Below are positions 59,879-62,519 of a stretch of 62,519 nucleotides of DNA, one piece after another. The notes under the pieces were generated by a model, which saw only the letters and a list, made by a program, of their open reading frames with translations, was not told where the DNA came from and made no database searches. The stretch spans positions 1 to 62,519 of the forward strand of contig CANJZW010000015.1 in NCBI GenBank assembly GCA_947479475.1, given 5' to 3'. The position numbers were made by a program, and so were the translations under genes. How positions within the stretch are numbered: the first letter of the stretch is position 1; the number at the start of each line of letters is the position of its first letter. This DNA comes from Chthoniobacteraceae bacterium (GTDB lineage Bacteria > Verrucomicrobiota > Verrucomicrobiia > Chthoniobacterales > Chthoniobacteraceae).

Positions 59879-62212
59879 TCATTTTTTTGACGAGACCGTC
59901 GTTGCTGCTGGGGCGGTCCCCGGCGCGGTCGGTGTCTTTGGGGTGGCAGCCTGGACGGAAGGGGCCGCCTTCACCGAAATTGGGATCGGCTCGGAAACAA
60001 TAAAATCCAAGATATCTTTGGGCGCAGCAGCGTCCGTCAAAGTCTTGAGGCGCTTTGTCACTTCTGCCAATGCAACTTCTGCCGCTTTGTGTTTGTCGGT
60101 CGCAGCTTTTGCAACCTTCGTCGCCTCGTCTTTTTGCTCCGCAGAAGCCGCCCCCGCTTTCTCTGTCTGAGCTTTGGCCGCGGCGGCAAGGCTGGCGACT
60201 TCCTCTCCAGCCTTCTTTTGCTCGTCCTCAGCCATCTTTACCGTGTCCTCATTCGGACGGTGTTTGATGACGGCGATTCCACTAAAAGCGAGCGTGTAAT
60301 CGCCCGGAGGAGTCTTCAAGGAAGCCGTGTCCAGGACCACCTCCGAGGTTGCCGCCTTGATTGGGAGGTCGATCTCTTTCATTGCGCCGAAAACCGAACC
60401 GAAGGGCTTGATCTTGATGGAGGCGCCGTTGAACTCGCTGCGCCATGTAATCCGAAGCGGGATCTTCAATGTTCCCCCAGCAATGACCTGCCAACTGGCG
60501 TTTCCATCCGCGGCAATCGAGGCGGGCGCCTTTTCAAAATCGGTGACCGACACTGGCACATCCGCGACGAGACGTGATTTCGGAAGTTCAGTCGGAGCGT
60601 AGTCCACCGGCCATAGCACCGAGGCGAGGCGGCATGAATGAGTCACCGCAGTTCCATTAATGGACGCGCGGCCTACGATATTTGCGATAGAAAAAGCTGG
60701 GGTCGCGCTTTCCGATGCCGTGATGAAAAGCATCCCCTGCAGTTTACCCGCCGGAATCGTCAAACCGCTGGCAGTCACGCCCGGCGGTAGGTTCTCCATG
60801 CCCAAGCTGATCTCGCCGTCGAAGCCATCGCGACGCACCGTCACCACCTCGAAAGCCATCGTCGTGCCCGCCCGTAGTGCGATGGGCTTGGAGAGCGTTC
60901 CAAAGTCGTTCTGGCGCAGCCTTTGATGCGCCGCCCATGCAACCAAGGCAAAGTCAGGCTGTGCTTTCCGGATGATGAGGCGATAGGTGTTCTCCGTCCG
61001 GTTACGCCGGTCGCGGGTCAAATTCCGGAGTTGAAGCCGATATAAACCGTCCTCCTTCACCTCGAATTTGCCCAGCACGTCCGGAGATCCCGCCTGATAA
61101 GCCGGCCCGCTGTAGGCAGCCGCAGGCTGATAAGTTCCCATCTTCATGGGAGAGGGGATGTCGTCCAATTCCGCGATATCGGTAACCGTCTCCTTTTCGT
61201 TTTCCCTCACGACGCGTTGAATCAAGGCCGCCGGATCCGTGTTCAGCCCGAGTCGTTCAGAGGCCACTTCGACCCACCATACCTCTCCTTTCTTGGCCTG
61301 AAATTCGAAAATATCAGGTTCGTCTTTGGTCGTGAAACTTCCCGCGAGATCACACGGCAGCGTGATCTGCTGCGCATGCGAAGGTTGATTGTTCGCATCA
61401 ATTTTACGACTTGGCGCCAGCGGTGAAAGGCCCTCGGGAGGCCATGAAAACGCGCTGACTCTCGCCGTTGTTTCCTCACGGGGAACCGTCCCAGAACCCG
61501 ACACCTCTCGCATCGCTAAGCGGTAAAAAAATTCCGTCCCGCCCTGAAATATCAGATCGTGGATTTTGATGAGGTAGGTTCCATCGCTTTGGGGCGTATA
61601 GTCGAGGACTCCACTGGTCCGATTGACGAGCAGATCTTCTCCCTTTGAATCCGCGAGAATCACTACGGGGGTCAGCTTGGAATCAATCTGCGCAGCGTTG
61701 CAGTCCACAACCACCCGCTGACCTTTGGTGCCTTTGAAGGAGTAATAGTCGACGGCCCGCTTGCTCGTCGCCGCGTTGCAAATGGAATTCGTCTGCAACC
61801 CCCACGCGGTTTCCACCGACTGATTTTCCTTGGCGCGGGTCACCTCTGGCAGCCTGCCCACAAAAAACGTTCGCGCGGCTGAGACCCCGAGATTTGTGAG
61901 GAGCCTGGCGTCATGAACCCCAACCGGCGCATCGGGCGCGATTGTCACCCGAAACCGGTTCGGCACCGGTTTGCCATCTGCACCTGGCAATGGGATTGCG
62001 GATATCTTCGGCGTCGAAAACAAAAGCCCCCGGATGCCTTCTCCGTTCTGGTGCGTGAGGGTGACCTCCACCGTTGTGCCAGCCTGCCCCCCCGCCGGCG
62101 TCACAGTGAGGAGCCTCGGCGCGGGAAGGCCGACCTGCTGGGCAAGGGCCGAGCTGGCTACGGCAAGGCCCGTCAGGAAAATTGCAAAAAACAGGGTGGT
62201 TCTTCTGGACAT
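59879..62212 (-). CDS. Cassette C: secreted PPC-like beta protein with coiled coil
   Basis: Start is ATG 62212 (MSRRTTLFFAIFLTGLAVAS), which gives a clean signal peptide; an in-frame start at 62371 lies at the IS edge and adds 53 unrelated residues. The 777-residue protein has an N-terminal LLTVTPAGGQAGTTVEVTL domain and PPC-like domains near 120-230 (YYSFKGTKGQRVVVDCN, GTYLIKIHDLIFQGG) and 270-400. Ig-like regions follow, then a Lys/Ala/Glu coiled coil near 650-725, and a Thr/Ala/Pro-rich tail. It is first in cassette C. The gap 62213-62372 shows no operator I recognise. Confidence 0.8.
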   Translation of the reverse strand: MSRRTTLFFAIFLTGLAVASSALAQQVGLPAPRLLTVTPAGGQAGTTVEVTLTHQNGEGIRGLLFSTPKISAIPLPGADGKPVPNRFRVTIAPDAPVGVHDARLLTNLGVSAARTFFVGRLPEVTRAKENQSVETAWGLQTNSICNAATSKRAVDYYSFKGTKGQRVVVDCNAAQIDSKLTPVVILADSKGEDLLVNRTSGVLDYTPQSDGTYLIKIHDLIFQGGTEFFYRLAMREVSGSGTVPREETTARVSAFSWPPEGLSPLAPSRKIDANNQPSHAQQITLPCDLAGSFTTKDEPDIFEFQAKKGEVWWVEVASERLGLNTDPAALIQRVVRENEKETVTDIAELDDIPSPMKMGTYQPAAAYSGPAYQAGSPDVLGKFEVKEDGLYRLQLRNLTRDRRNRTENTYRLIIRKAQPDFALVAWAAHQRLRQNDFGTLSKPIALRAGTTMAFEVVTVRRDGFDGEISLGMENLPPGVTASGLTIPAGKLQGMLFITASESATPAFSIANIVGRASINGTAVTHSCRLASVLWPVDYAPTELPKSRLVADVPVSVTDFEKAPASIAADGNASWQVIAGGTLKIPLRITWRSEFNGASIKIKPFGSVFGAMKEIDLPIKAATSEVVLDTASLKTPPGDYTLAFSGIAVIKHRPNEDTVKMAEDEQKKAGEEVASLAAAAKAQTEKAGAASAEQKDEATKVAKAATDKHKAAEVALAEVTKRLKTLTDAAAPKDILDFIVSEPIPISVKAAPSVQAATPKTPTAPGTAPAATTVSSKK

Positions 62213-62372
62213 GGGGTGGTGAACCTTTGGAAGACCGCGTTCCAGTGGAAAAGTTAGAATCTTTTGGCGGTTCAGAGGGGTCAATGAGCGAGTTTTTCGC
62301 TGCAATCCCACACGGATGCGCTCGAAAGCGTCTGAAATGCGCCTCAGCCCTGGTCGGCAGTTTATCCTCACT

Positions 62373-62519
62373 TAACCCTACTTCGCGGACTCGCGTCTAA
62401 AAACGGCTATTTTCGGGAGTCTTTTTGTTGCAAGCTCCTCATTTGCAGGCATCGTTTTTTCAAAAGTGCTTGTAGTGCCGACCTACCCCCTTGCGGGTCT
62501 TTTTCAGAAAGTGGTTTCA
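62373..62519 (+). mobile_element. Truncated insertion sequence, second copy, running off the right window edge
   Basis: This is the inverted copy of 59-206. It begins at about 62373-62377 and runs to the window end, stopping about 7 bases before the position of the transposase ATG seen in the left copy. Relative to the left copy it has two substitutions and one fewer T. Its orientation is outward on the plus strand. The IS edge lies about 160 bp upstream of the cassette C start, so the insertion could influence transcription of that cassette. Confidence 0.75.

Noticed and set aside
1..62519. CRISPR arrays, tRNA and rRNA genes, prophage or restriction systems
   Set aside because: No spaced direct repeats, cloverleaf sequences, rRNA segments or phage/defence protein families were recognised in the genes or gaps.

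Overview
This 62.5 kb window is most consistent with a Verrucomicrobiota genome, with Planctomycetota as the second choice. The signs are three cassettes of the PVC-type secreted families (DUF1501, DUF1549/DUF1553, PPC-like beta-domain protein, cytochrome c-WD40), a very large PVC-type dehydrogenase/HEAT/cytochrome protein, a 34-residue mS38 (AURKAIP1/COX24)-like basic protein, and start codons that almost never carry a Shine-Dalgarno sequence. Both window ends lie in inverted, truncated copies of one insertion sequence. The transposase genes point outward, so the contig probably broke at a multi-copy IS.

Layout. 1-206: IS end. 312-3240 (-): gatC-gatA-FIST sensor. 3383-7399 (+): three-helix membrane protein with a duplicated C-terminal motif, then purF-purM. 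7530-10658 (-): PVC-type dehydrogenase/HEAT/cytochrome c protein. 10947-12059 (+): serine hydrolase. 12101-18138 (-): cassette A (DUF1549/1553, DUF1501, PPC-like). 18472-26551 (+): cassette B, divergent from A (101-aa protein, DUF1501, PPC-like, DUF1549/1553, cytochrome c-WD40). 26629-31471 (-): SDR, FAD oxidoreductase with SLH-like tail, a decayed gene and a beta-helix protein, with a divergent IclR regulator (31554-32348). 32428-39509 (-): housekeeping run (84-aa kinase-dimerisation-like protein, trmD, long hisG, mS38-like protein, TPR protein, topoisomerase III, RppH-like Nudix). 39585-44602 (+): uvrA and a translationally coupled TPR protein. 44652-45773 (-): GntR/LacI-type regulator. 45888-52758 (+): six-gene sugar operon (mutarotase-like protein, binding lipoprotein, AroE-like dehydrogenase, ATPase, permease with an extra domain, fructokinase-like kinase). 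52973-62212 (-): cassette C. 62373-62519: second IS end.

How the genes may work together. The sugar operon looks like a complete import, oxidation and phosphorylation module for a still unknown polyol, sugar or cyclitol, under its divergent regulator. The IclR/SDR/FAD/beta-helix block looks like a catabolic unit for a carbohydrate or cyclic alcohol. The three PVC cassettes encode exported proteins (Tat-type or Sec signals) with predicted c-type haem sites, a putative metal-dependent hydrolase-fold partner (DUF1501), beta-rich PPC proteins and, in B and C, WD40 propellers. They probably form cell-surface or periplasmic complexes, but their biochemistry is not established.

Limits. All calls come from reading the sequence and from knowledge of the families. 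No database search, structure prediction or codon statistics were run. I found no tRNA, rRNA, CRISPR array or convincing Rho-independent terminator.
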